NCBI GenBank assembly: GCA_033439265.1
Contig: JAVTVX010000031.1
Span: 13,243,001 to 13,307,000 of the forward strand
Source: Dillenia suffruticosa
Taxonomy: Eukaryota > Streptophyta > Magnoliopsida > Dilleniales > Dilleniaceae
DNA length: 64,000 nucleotides
Reading direction: 5' to 3'
The notes below the pieces were generated by a model. It saw only the letters and a list, made by a program, of their open reading frames with translations, had not been told where the DNA came from and did no database searches. The translations under genes were made by a program, and so were the position numbers. This document shows, piece after piece, positions 12,301-24,300 of this stretch; position 1 is the stretch's first letter; the number at the start of each line of letters is the position of its first letter.

Positions 12301-15300
12301 GTGCAAAAATATATGTAGATCATGGGACTCTTGTTCTTTTGCATCTTTTCTTGCAAAATAGAACTCATTTTCTACAAATTGTTGAAATGAAGACAAATTA
12401 GGAATCACATTTGTAAGATCACAGAAGGACAGTTTTCTCCGGTCTTTGTTCAGTCATCCCAGCCCATCTAGGGACCCAAATCAGGCCCTAAATAAGCCCT
12501 CTCTGTATGCATCTCCTGGGCCCCTTAGGGCCCAGGTCTTCCTATCTCAAAGGGGCCCAAAAGGGGGCCCCAACTGCTCTTTTAAAGAGCCGTTGGAGCT
12601 GTCCCAACGGCCAGAAGAGGAGAGGGCAGTGCCCTCTCCTCTCTGTTTTCCCTCTTTATCTCTCTCTTTTGCTCTTTTCCCTCTTTCTCTATTTAAGGAG
12701 GCTCTAGTTGTTCTTTGAAGGTATGAAAAATGTCTTCAATTCTTGTACACTTCCCTTAAAAGATCAATAAAATTCTTGAAGTTTTTTATTCCTTCTTATT
12801 GCTTGCTACTTTAAATCTTCAACATGGTATCAGAGCAGGCTTCAATTCCTTCTTCCTTCATCCTTGGTGATCCACCACCACAAATTAGCACTTCCATGTT
12901 CACTTCCATTCTTTTGGATTCATCAAATTACAATGCTTGGCAAGATACCATTAAGAGATCTTTAAACTTTTTCAATCTTGAAAATCACATATTTGAAGAT
13001 TCTCTTGATGATGCTGATCCATCATTCAAAGCATGGAAGAAAAGAGATGATCAAGTGGTGGTGCTTCTACAAATGTCTCTTGACAAGACCCACAAAGCAA
13101 TGGTCACTTGCATTCCAAATGCAAAGATCTTGTGGGATCAAATGCATGCTCTATATGGCCAAGAAACAAACACCGGCAGAATTTTTGAGTTGAAAAAGAA
13201 GATCTCTAAGATCCAAAAAGGAGGTAAATCCCTACCCGAATGCTTTGGGGAATATAGGGATCTATGGAATGAGTTCAATCTTCTAAGGCCTCCTACCTCC
13301 AATCTTAAAACTCTTCTTCAAAGAAATGATGAAGATATGACTTTTGGTCTTCTTATGGGCCTTGGAGAAGAATATGCTTCAATTCGTCAAGAAATTCTTA
13401 GAATGAAGATATTTCCTTCATTCCAAGAAGTCCAATTTATGATACAAAGGGCCGAAACAAGCATGAGGCTAGAAGAATCCAACAAGCTGAAATCCGAAGC
13501 CCAAGCCTTCAAATCTGTCCAGGAACAGCACATGGCCAACAAAAGTCAGAACTTCATGAAAAAAGATGTGTGCACCAACTGCAAAAAACCAGGCCACAAA
13601 AGGGAAAAGTGCTGGTTTCTCTATCCACACTTGAGGCTCAAGAACAATAAAAGGGAGGCTGATTCTCCTGCACACGCTCAACAAGTCTCTCAAATGGCTG
13701 CCCTTGAATCTAAGATGGAAGAAATACATAAAGAAATGAAAAGGCTCATCGATCAAATGGCTCCAAATTCTGGTAATGATCTAAACTCTTCTCATTTTGA
13801 TAAATGGCTTATTGATTCCGGTTGTGACAATCATATGGTCAAAAATAGAAACAAATTTAAGAAACTTATTCCTCTTTCAGACCATAAGATTGTCAAAGTT
13901 GCCAATGGTCAAAAATTGAGAGTTGATTACTTAGGTGAAGTTGAACTTCTTGGCAAGAAAACTAAAGCACTATATGTGACAAAGTTCAACTCCAACCTCA
14001 TGTCCATTGGCAAAATAACCAGAGAACGAGATTGCAAAGCCACTTTTGATCCTAACCAAGTTGTATTTCAGGATCTCAAGTCGAATCTCTTGATTGGCAA
14101 GGGGTCTAGGAAGAACAACCTATATTACTTGGATGGAGAAAATCAAGTTTTTGCTGTCCAGAGTCAAGATCCTTCCATATGGCATGCTCGTTTAGGACAT
14201 CTGGGTGACTTAGCTTTGAAACGCCTATTTCCAAACATAGAGATAGAAGATAGGCATTGCAAAGTTTGTGTTCTTGGAAAACAAACTAGGATGTACTATC
14301 CAATTTCAAACACAATATATAAAAATGCTTTTGAGCTCATTCATTCTGATGTGTGGACTTTACCCATAGTTTCCCATAATGGTTTTAAATACTTTGTGAC
14401 ATTTATTGATCATAAGACTAGATACACTTGGGTATACCTTTTGACGACTAAATCTTAAGTTTTTGAGGCGCTCAAGAGTTATTATAGATATGTAACTAGG
14501 CAATTCGATGCCAACATCAAAATTCTTAGATCAGATAATGGAGGAGAATTCACTAGTCATGCATTTGAGAATTTTTTAGAGGAGAAAAGAATCATCCATA
14601 AAAAATCATGTGTATATACTCCACAGCAAAATGGAGTTGCCGAAAGAAAAAATAGATACTTACTAGAAACGGTTAGGGCCATGATGTTCCATTCAAACGT
14701 CCCTAAAGAATATTGGAGTGAAGCCATGAAAACAGCAGCTCACCTTATAAACCTTATGCCCTCAAATATCTTAGGGGGAAAGTCTCCCTTAGGGCTTCTT
14801 CTTAATAGGAAACCTAATATTTCTCATTTAAAGGTTTTTGGATGCTTTTGCTATGTACATGTTCCAACACATCTTCGAAATAAGCTAGATGAAAAAGGAA
14901 GAAAATGTGTTTTTTTAGCCTATTCCACATTTGAGAAAGGATATAAATGCTATGATTCTTTGACTAACAAACTATACATATCTAAGAATGTGATATTTGT
15001 GGAAAATGAATCTTATTTTGCAGAAATGAAGAATCAAGAACACTCAAGGGAAAAAGGTGACCAAGATCATTGGAATGTAGTACTTCCTACCATCAAAGAT
15101 CTACCTCAAATACATGAAGAAGGCGAACCAATTCAAAGGGAAGATGATCATCCATCCCAAGAAGAATTGGTCTCTTCTCATACGGATCATGAAACATACC
15201 AAGAGGAAGGGGAAGCCAACTTGGAACACGGGCAAGAAGAACAAAATGATTCTCCTTCTCTCCGAAGATCAACTAGACTTAGGCTTCCTCTATCAGAATG

Positions 15301-18300
15301 GATGAGTCGAAGATACCCAATTTGTGATTATTATACCACCTCACATGTTTCCTTGAGCCACCAAGTCTTCATAAGAAACATAGACCAACATCAAGAGCCT
15401 AGAACCTTTGAAGAAGCCAAAAATCATCCTCAATGGGTCCAAGCCATGAAGAATGAGCTAGATGCCTTGGCTAAGAACGAGACATGGGAAATATCTCTGC
15501 TTCCGAAAGGAAAAAGGGCTGTGGGATGCAAATGGGTCTATAAGATCAAACATAAGAGTGATGGAAGTATTGATAAGTACAAGACAAGATTAGTGGCAAA
15601 GGGCTTCACCCAAGCATATGGAGTAGATTACAAAGAGACTTATGCACCAGTGGCCAAGATGAACACAATTCGGGTCTTATTGTCTCTTGCAATTAATCAC
15701 TCTTGGCCAATGTTTCAAATGGATGTAGCAAACGCATTTCTCCAAGGGGACCTAGAAGAAGAAGTATATATGGAAATTCCTCCGGGGCTTGCTCATCATA
15801 GCAATAAAGTTTGCAAACTAAAGAAAGCAATCTACGGCCTCAAACAATCTCCGAAAACTTGGTATGCAAAACTTAGCTCTATTCTTCTTAACCATGATTT
15901 TAGGAAATGCAATAGTGATACATCTCTCTTTGTTAAAAATCAAAATGGAAAAATCATAGTAGTGCTAGTTTATGTAGATGACATAATTATAACTGGAAAT
16001 GATTTAAATTTAATCAACCAAGTTAGGAAGTTTCTTCAAACTAAGTTTGACATTAAAGACTCAGGGAAACTAAAGTATTTCTTAGGGATAGAACTTGCCT
16101 ATTGTCCAAATGGGTTTGTTTTATCACAAAGAAAGTATGTGCTGGATCTTTTACAGGAACCAGGGAAGCTAGGTGCTAAGCCCGCATGTAGTCCCATCAG
16201 TTCTTCCTACGGGCTCAAGGATGATGATGAAAAGTATGAGGATGAGCAAAGATATCAAAGGCTTGTAGGGAGTTTGATCTATCTTACGATAACCAGACTA
16301 GATATCTCATTTGCCGTGAGTCAAGTAAGCCAACACATGCACAAGCCAAAAAGAAAGCATTGGCGAGCTGTGGAAAGGATTCTCCATTATCTAAAAGGCA
16401 CTCCAGGCATGGGAATTTGGATGAAGGAAAACGGTAGCTCAGAAATCATGGGTTACTGTGATGCGGATTGGGCCGGAGACTCGGAAGATAGGCGATCTAC
16501 CTCAGGGTATTGCATATTTGTTGGAGGAAACCTAATAGCATGGAAGAGCAAAAAACATGTAGTTTCAAGGTCAAGTGCTGAGGCGGAATATAGAGCTATG
16601 ACGGCCGCAACAAGCGAAATAGTTTGGTTGAAGGATCTTATTGAAGAACTTGGATTTTCCGTCCCAACCCCTATTCATCTTCATTGCGATAATCAATCGG
16701 CAATTCACATAGCATCAAACCCGGTTTTCCATGAAAGAACAAAGCACATCGAAGTCGATTGTCACTTTGTTAGACAAAAGATCGAAGAGAAGCTCATCAC
16801 TCCTAGTTTTACAAAGAGTGATGATCAAGTTGCTGATATTCTCACCAAGCCGGGAACCGTAAAACACATCCTAAAAAATATGGACAAGCTAAGTGTTATA
16901 GATATATATACACCCAACTTGAGGGGGAGTGTTGAAATGAAGACAAATTAGGAATCACATTTGTAAGATCACAGAAGGACAGTTTTCTCCGGTCTTTGTT
17001 CAGTCATCCCAGCCCATCTAGGGACCCAAATCAGGCCCTAAATAAGCCCTCTCTGTATGCATCTCCTGGGCCCTTTAGGGCCCAGGTCTTCCTATCTCAA
17101 AGGGGCCCAAAAGGGGGCCTTAACTGCTCTTTTAAAGAGCCATTGGAGCTGTCCCAACGGCTAGTAAAACTAGCCGTTGGGGACAGCCCCAACGGCCAGA
17201 AGAGGAGAGGGCAGTGCCCTCTCCTCTCTGTTTTCCCTCTTTATCTCTCTCTTTTGCTCTCTTCCCTCTTTCTCTATTTAAGGAGGCTCTAATTGTTCTT
17301 TGACGGTATGAAAAATGTCTTCAATTCTTGTACACTTCCCTTGAAAGATCAATAAAATTCTTGAAGTTTTTTATTCCTTCTCATTGCTTGCTACTTTAAA
17401 TCTTCAACACAAAAATCACATCCTTTTATGTGTATATCCGGTTAGTAATAGGATCATAACATATATATCGTTTTTGAAAAAAAGCATATCTAATGAATAC
17501 ACGTCTCCCTCCATTTCCATGGGTGATTTTCCTTGAACAACCTTAGAGGGAAGATGATTAATTAAGTGTGTAGCTGTGCTAATCGCATCACTCCGGAAGA
17601 TCGTAGGCATAGATGCATGGAACATAATTGTTCTAGCTATTTCTAAAATATGCCTATTTTTCCTTTCGGTTACACCATTTTGTTGTGGTGTATAAGGACA
17701 TGTGGTTTGATAAATTATCCCTCTTGTTTCTAGGTATTCTTCAAAGGCATGGATCATATATTTTCCTCCATCATCAGTCCTTAGAATTGAGCTTAGCATC
17801 AAATTGTTTAGTGACATATTAGACGAAGTTTTTCAATGCTTCATAGGCTTGAGATTTTGATGTTAGCATGTAGACCCGAGTATATCTTGTTTTATGATCA
17901 ATAAATGAGATAAAATACTTGAATCCTTGTCTAGATTCTATGAGAGAAGTCCAAATGTTAGAATAAATAAACTCAAAGGGATTTTTATATTTTGATTCCG
18001 ACTAGGATATACATTTCTGGTTTCCTTTCCAAAGATACATGTTTTACAATGCCTATTAGCACAGTCTTTTGATGGGAATAGGTTTTTTAAAGTTTGCTCA
18101 TTTGTATGATCTAGTCTAGCATGCCATAGTTCATAGGAGTTTTCTACACATGCTAAAAAAGCCTAAATATAGATTATTTCTTTTTGACCCTCTATCAATC
18201 TCCTGATTTGTTTTGAGGTCTTGGGAAAATAACAGTGTTAGGATCAAAGACAATCTTGCAATCTAGGTCTTTAGTTACTTTGCTAATGGACATGAGGTCG

Positions 18301-21300
18301 GAGGTAAATTGAGGTGTATATAATGGTTCGGTTCTTTTTCCAAGCAATTCTATCTCTCCTACATTTTCAATTTTCAAGAGATTTCCATTAGCTGCTTTGA
18401 CCATTTTGGGATTTTGTAATCGTATAGTCTTATGATTCTCATTTTATCCCTAATCATGTGGTGGTCACAATCATAATCAATTAATATTTTTTTCGGAATG
18501 TAAAGAGGAGTTTGAGTTAGTACCTTGATCACCAAGGGATTTGGAGACTTGATGGAGCATTTTTGAGATCACTTCAAGCTGCATCTCAACATTTACTTGG
18601 TGAGCTTGAACTTTGCTTGGAGAGGGATCTCGGCCAGCATGAGGAGGTCCTCTTTTTGGCTTTAGATGAGGGTGGAGAATCCAACATTTTTCCTTGGTGT
18701 GACCGGATTTCTTACAGTAGGCGCAAATTAGGCGAGGCTTCTTTAATTCTTGAACTTTGTTGGCCTGCAATTTTTCATCGTCAACCAAGAACCCATGAGC
18801 TTCAAGCTTGGATTGCTTGGATTCTTCCAGCCTACTTGTGGCAGCTTTTTAGATCATGAATTGAACTTCTTGATATAAAGTAAATTCCTTCATCCTCAAC
18901 ATTTCCCGTCGAATACCAAGAAATTCATCCCCAAGAGAGTCGAGGAGCAAGCTGAATGACCTGTCCTTATCTCTCCGTTGTTGGATGGTTTTAAGATCGG
19001 TAGTGATGGGATGCAAGGATTCCAGCTCGTTCCATAGATCTTCGCATTCTTCAAAGAGTTGAGATAGTGGTGTGCCTTCTTTTCTCATGCTGGAAATTTG
19101 CCTTTTAACTTCAAAGATTCGGCCAAGATCAGATTGCTGGCCATAGAGGCTGAACATTTGATCCCATAATCCCTTGGAATTTGGAGCACATGTCACCATA
19201 TTTTTATGGACTTGGTCCATGGAGCTTGCGATTAGAAGAAATATCTGATCTTCCATACTTTGTATTCGGGCCCTGATTCATCAAGAGGTGCTTCCAAAAT
19301 ATGATCCAAGAGATCTTGAGAATTGAGCACTCTCGACACTCGCTGCCCATTGAAAGTAATTAGAAGTATTTAGGATGATAAGAGATTGAGAAAGAAGTGC
19401 ATTGCTCAATTTCAGCTCGAGGAAGACTTGAGGATCTCTGTATGCTCTGATACCATGTTGAATATTTGAGATGTATGAGAGAGAATAATGAGGAAAGAAT
19501 ACTTGTTTTATTGATGATCAAGACATTACAAGCAAAGTAGGGATGATTACCCTTGAGAAATTTAAGAGAGAGCACAAAGAAAATTGAGAACAAGAGAGCT
19601 TTGGCTTAGAATAAAGGAAGAGGATATTGTTCTTCCATGCCTCGAGGGAAATGAGGGACTTATTTATTGTGGAAGGAGGCTTACTAGCCAGTAGAAAGAG
19701 GGAGAAAAGGACATAGAGCTGTTGGAATCCCAACAGCTATATTTCCAACAGCTAGAAAAACTAGCTGCTGAAATATGTACTACGCAAACTGCCCCTGGTC
19801 GTTTGGGTTTCCTTCCTAGATTTTTTCCATACTTTTGGGCTACCACTTGGGCCGTGAATGAGGCATCTTTAGGTCTTCTTTGAGTGGACTTTTAGGCTTC
19901 CAACTGGACTTGAATGTTGCTTCTTGGGCCAATTGTTCTGAGCTTTCATTCGACCCACTTTTGGTCAAAAATTCAGATGGTTTTTCTGGACAGATTCTGT
20001 CCTCTCTTCTCGAGCTGGTTTCTCAGAGTATTGCAGCACTTTAATTATGTGGTTTAAAGAGGTTAAAAGGGTTGAGATGCAATGAGCAATGGAGGCATAT
20101 TTGTGGTCTTCCTGAGATGAACAAGCCTGATTATCTTCCTTCTTTTCAACATGACTTGTTGTTTGCTAGGAGACCACATGGAGTTCTCTCCACCAAATTT
20201 GTGTTGTATGTGTCTGCAATTGAAGAGACTGTGGATCACTTATTTCTACATTTTAATGTTGCTTGGTCACTTTGGTGTAATAATACCAAGCTCTCTTCAG
20301 CATTTCTCTCCCATGAAATACACAACTGTGCATTGCCACAAAGTCTAAGGATCCTTTTGTGATCTGGAGAAAGGCTTTGGAAAGCTCAGAAACACAGTGC
20401 GACATGAGATGAATAGTTTTATAATTTACTATTAATATGGTCTTAAGTATCAACTAAGGCTAGCAAGTTGAAATTAACTAATAGTTTGTTGATTTGAGGA
20501 TATACTTTCCAAATTAGCAAATAAAGTGGTTGGTGGTACCTTGTTCTGCAAGCTCAATTACATGTAGTTATCATTGTAGGCATTTGTCTTGTATTTTGGC
20601 TATTGCAAAATATTTCCATAAGAGTCTGAACATCTATTTATTAGCTTTAAAGATGCTATTTTGGATTTGATGGAACTGTGTCTTTGTAATATCCATATAT
20701 TATTGAGCCCCATCTGTTCAAATACCGGTTTCTGAGTCTTCGTGTGTGTGTGTGTTAATTATTAATTATGCATTTGTTGCAGTGCTATCATGTTCAATTT
20801 TGATTGTATGGTTCTTATTGGTAGTATACCTTTATTGTAAAATGATATGGTGCAAACACTTTGAATGCTATATTGCAGGTATTTCATCTCATTATTGGCG
20901 TTTCTAACACTGGTAAGATATTCCAATTATGACACTACTATTTTTTCTTGTTTTGCATCAGTGTGACCTTTGACACATTTATTGATGTAAAATTGGCTAA
21001 TTTTGATGTTTTTATCCATTTCCTTGTCCATAATTATGGAAAGCCTTTCCTCATTACTGAGGTATCTTTTGTTTGCTTGGTTATTTGCTATCAATCTTTC
21101 TTGATTTTTTTAACATATTAGCTGGTGTGCGTGTATACTTGTGAGATCTTTCTCTTATTTGGTGCATATGAGCTCTGATGGACATTCCAATTGCAATGAC
21201 TTGTCTGGAGCTAACTTAGGTGTAGATTGAAGTTCTTTGTAGAAAACTACTTGTTCGTGCCATAACTAACATTTGTTTAAGGTTCTTACGGAGAATATGG

Positions 21301-24300
21301 AACTTTCATGAGCTCATGATGTTATTTTCTGTTTATATTTACCTTTATTCTGACATGACTTTCATTTCTATCCTGCTTTCTTGTATTAAAAAAAAAAAAT
21401 TGGCATTGAGATCCCAGCATCATTTGGTTTAGCAGATAATCTCAGTTGATTAAGCTAATGAGTGGTGTCTTCTGCGTGAACGTGAGGTCTAAATTACTTC
21501 TTATTTTGGCAATGAATTCAGCACCTGTTTTAAAGGATGGTAATGTCTTACAGTTACGATTTGGCTGATGCTGCCATTGTATCTTCTGCAATAAATTTTC
21601 TCCATTTCATCTATATATATATATATATATATATTTAAGTGTGGCATTTGATTTTCTGTATTTGCATGTTAGATATGATTCAGATTCAAGTAAATTGTTA
21701 ACTTTTAAAAAATATTACTTCTAATGCTGGACATTTCTTTTAAAGTAATATCCACATCATGCGGTCTTTATTTCCCAATTCCTAGACAAAAATATCACAT
21801 ATAAAAGGTCAAATTTGGAGAAACAGGTCTTGTTTTAGATTTTGTGTTAGATCTCTTGGAACCATGAGTCATCAATTACATTACCTCTGGGTTTATGATT
21901 CGAAATTTATTTTGGTTAACTCAGATCTTTATTGTGGCAGGCTATTTAGTTTATTTTGTCGTAACTGTTGTTGCTACCTGTAAGGGTTGGGTTTGCTGGT
22001 CACATTCCTGTGGCTTTTTTTTCATGGGTATCTACTCGCACATTATACTATTTTATTATTTTTTTCTTTTTTCCAGAGGCTGTCTCACAATTGTTGATAT
22101 TTTGCTTTTGCAGCCTTCCCTGATGTTCTGTTCCTTTCTGCGTTCCTTCTACTTTTATCTTTCTGGTATGTGACCCCCTCTCTTCTTATTCAAAGCCAAC
22201 ATCCTTTTCTTGTTTTTGCTTTATGTTTTGATATCAATAGGAAAGGAAAATTCATTGAAGACGCCAAGGAGGTGCAAAAAGGAAAGACATGATGAAAACG
22301 GAGGCAAAATAAATAAATAATAAAAAGGAAAGCAAATACACTACACACTTACCAACCAACTGTTTCAATGATTCAACAAAGTCAAGGTCTTAGTAAAGAT
22401 CCAAACTAAAAGAAGAAAAGCAAGCATATTTTATGAAGTATCCAGAACACTGTCTTCTTTGAGTTAATTATGCATCTTTTCAGTTCCCTCCAAAGCAATG
22501 GAAGGGGAATGCTCTGATCTCTGCCTATACAAAGTTGCAATTTTAATGGTCTCTGTAGAAAAGATCTGCGCATGACCAGGAATAGATAGCAGCATACCCA
22601 TGATCTACTCCCGCATAGGTGGTGCAGAATAAAAGATTTACATCTGTCATCTTATTTTGATCACTCTCTCGGTCCCATTTTAAGAAACAAAGTTATCTAA
22701 ATACACATGTTATGGGGAAAAAAAATTAATTTCTTGACCTTATTTGGTAAATGCCTTTTCCCCCCAAAAAATACCCCTTAGTCAAGTTGTTCATTGTACT
22801 TTTTAGGGGGAAAATAGTAAAATCACATACTTTTTATTTTGACTAAATAAGCCATCAACACTGATTTTGGGACAAGAAAAGTGAAAAAAAAAATGCTCAC
22901 TTAAAATCGGATAGAGGGAGTATCTATTGACCAAGTTGTGGTCTATTAAGCAGGGAAAAATGCAATTGAGGGAGCTACTCATTAATGAGTCTTCATTCCC
23001 TTATGAGCCATTTATTTAACTTTTCCCCTTGAAAGCAAGGGTTGATAACCCTTTCTATTACGAGCTTGTATGGATCTCCGGAAAATCAATCTGTGGAATC
23101 TGGGCATAGATCTAAACCAGCTTGTGGAGTCTGGCAGCTCATGCATTTATTTGACTTTAAAGATATTCTCAAATGAAAAATGGATGATATAATATTGTGC
23201 ATGAGTTGAGATTAGATTATATGCAACTCTTATTTAGTGTCATATGGTGTCAAATCATGACTTGCTAAGAAAATGGTGTCGTTGTGTGAGCTACACTTTG
23301 TGGTCTTCTGGCCAATCATTTTATAGGGTCGACCTTTGCCACCAGGCAAAAGATGATGAGGAGGACGAAGAATGTAGTTCTCAGGAAGCCTTGCTGCAAA
23401 AGACCTGGAGTAAACCTAGTTCGTCAAGCACAGATGGTCATATAAGATGTTGCCCTTGCCGACCCATCCTTCTTGGAAGCCGCCAAAAAATTGTTGTTCT
23501 GGTATGTTAGTAACATAATTTTCTAGGTTACTTTTCCGTTAATGATTAACCCTTGGATGTTTCCCTTACCCAGGTTACTGTTGTAGCTTTTGTCTTCATG
23601 GTGGTATCTGCTGTCCTGATTTGGATTGGGACGGGAAAGAATTTTGTTGATTCAGAAGTTGTGGCATGGGTCTGTACTTGCTCTGATTTTCTTGTTTCTT
23701 TTTTTTTTTTTCATTCCTTTGCAACAGAGCACCTGCAAAACTGTTTATTTTCTTTAGAGCTAATGCCCCTAATGGTTAAAAGCATTTGGACAACAATTTG
23801 CATCATTATTTCTCCATGAAGACAGTAAAGAAACGACCTCCAAAATGTGCCGAGAGGAAGCCACTTCTTATAAGAAAGAATTTGACCTTAAGTGATGGAA
23901 TCTAAAAGATCAAAATCTTGGAAACTTATCTCAACCATAAATAACTTATTTGCTATCCAGAAAATGGCTAGAGGCTAAGAAAAATAGTTAATCTGTTACG
24001 AGAAAAGTGGTTTAAAATGGCTTGAGGCTAAGAAAAATATTTAATCTATTACGTGAAAAGTAGTTTACTCCTTTTTAACTGTAATTCACCTTTAATCCAG
24101 GTGCCTCCCAACTCACAGAATGTCCTAGTCCATCTATAATGCAAAAGAAGTGGGGGGGGGCTATTGCATAAAAGAAGAAAGGTGGGGTCAGAATTAGAAG
24201 AAGAAAGGAGGGAAGAGAAGGGAGGAGAAAACAAGGGAAAAAAGAGGGACAAAGAGAGGAACTTTAGAGAATTTAGAATGTTTTAATAAACAATTGAACT

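Larger units (their letters stand above)
12824..16951 (+). pseudogene. Inner copia gag-pol polyprotein with one premature stop
   Basis: One frame runs 12824-16951 (about 1,375 residues), broken only by TAA at 14456-14458 inside the integrase core. Part 1 (544 aa): gag, zinc knuckle CTNCKKPGHKREKC at residues 250-263, protease WLIDSGCDNHM (DSG at 331-333), integrase H-H-C-C (H453, H459, C479, C482) and the first catalytic Asp in IHSDVW (D509). After the stop: RSDNGGEF and YTPQQNGVAERKNR, then RT with GCKWVYKIKHKSDGS, AFLQGDLEEEVYMEIPPG and YVDDIIITG (YVDD codons 15971-15982), and RNase H with CDADWAGDSEDRRSTSGY and SRSSAEAEYRAM. The first ATG straddles the LTR end and primer site; the real gag start may be a later Met. 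The stop probably abolishes full pol production, though both halves are otherwise intact. Confidence 0.95.
12380..17409 (+). mobile_element. Inner Ty1/copia LTR retrotransposon, nearly intact, plus strand
   Basis: The 5,030-bp element has LTRs at 12380-12824 and 16930-17409, a Met-tRNA primer site at 12825-12836 and a polypurine tract ending at 16929. The flanks read CAAAT (12375-12379) and CAAAA (17410-17414), a target duplication with one mismatch. One long gag-pol frame fills the interior, interrupted by a single in-frame stop. The insertion point lies within the coding region of the outer copia element, between the integrase block (17416-17817) and the downstream block (12220-12408), which resume on either side. 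Size and domain order would fit the Ale/Retrofit-type lineages, but I cannot assign the lineage. By eye about nine substitutions separate the LTRs, so insertion was relatively recent. Confidence 0.96.
9711..20151 (-). mobile_element. Outer Ty1/copia LTR retrotransposon, degenerate, minus strand
   Basis: LTRs at 9711-10371 (3') and 19456-20151 (5') begin TGTTGAA and end TCAACA. The flanks carry a perfect 5-bp target duplication, TGACT (9706-9710 and 20152-20156). The initiator-Met-tRNA primer site lies directly inside the 5' LTR (19444-19455) and a purine tract (reverse complement of CTCTCCCTCGAG, from 10372) directly inside the 3' LTR. Coding order on the minus strand is gag, protease, integrase, RT, RNase H, the copia order, but with many stops and frameshifts. 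Removing the nested inner element (12380-17409) leaves about 5.4 kb. It inserted into a LINE inside intron 2 of the TOM1-like gene. Confidence 0.93.

Noticed and set aside
21440-21520. Possible SINE (CTCAGTTGATTAAG and GTGAGGTCTAAAT)
   Set aside because: Box matches are too weak and no tail or duplication was found.
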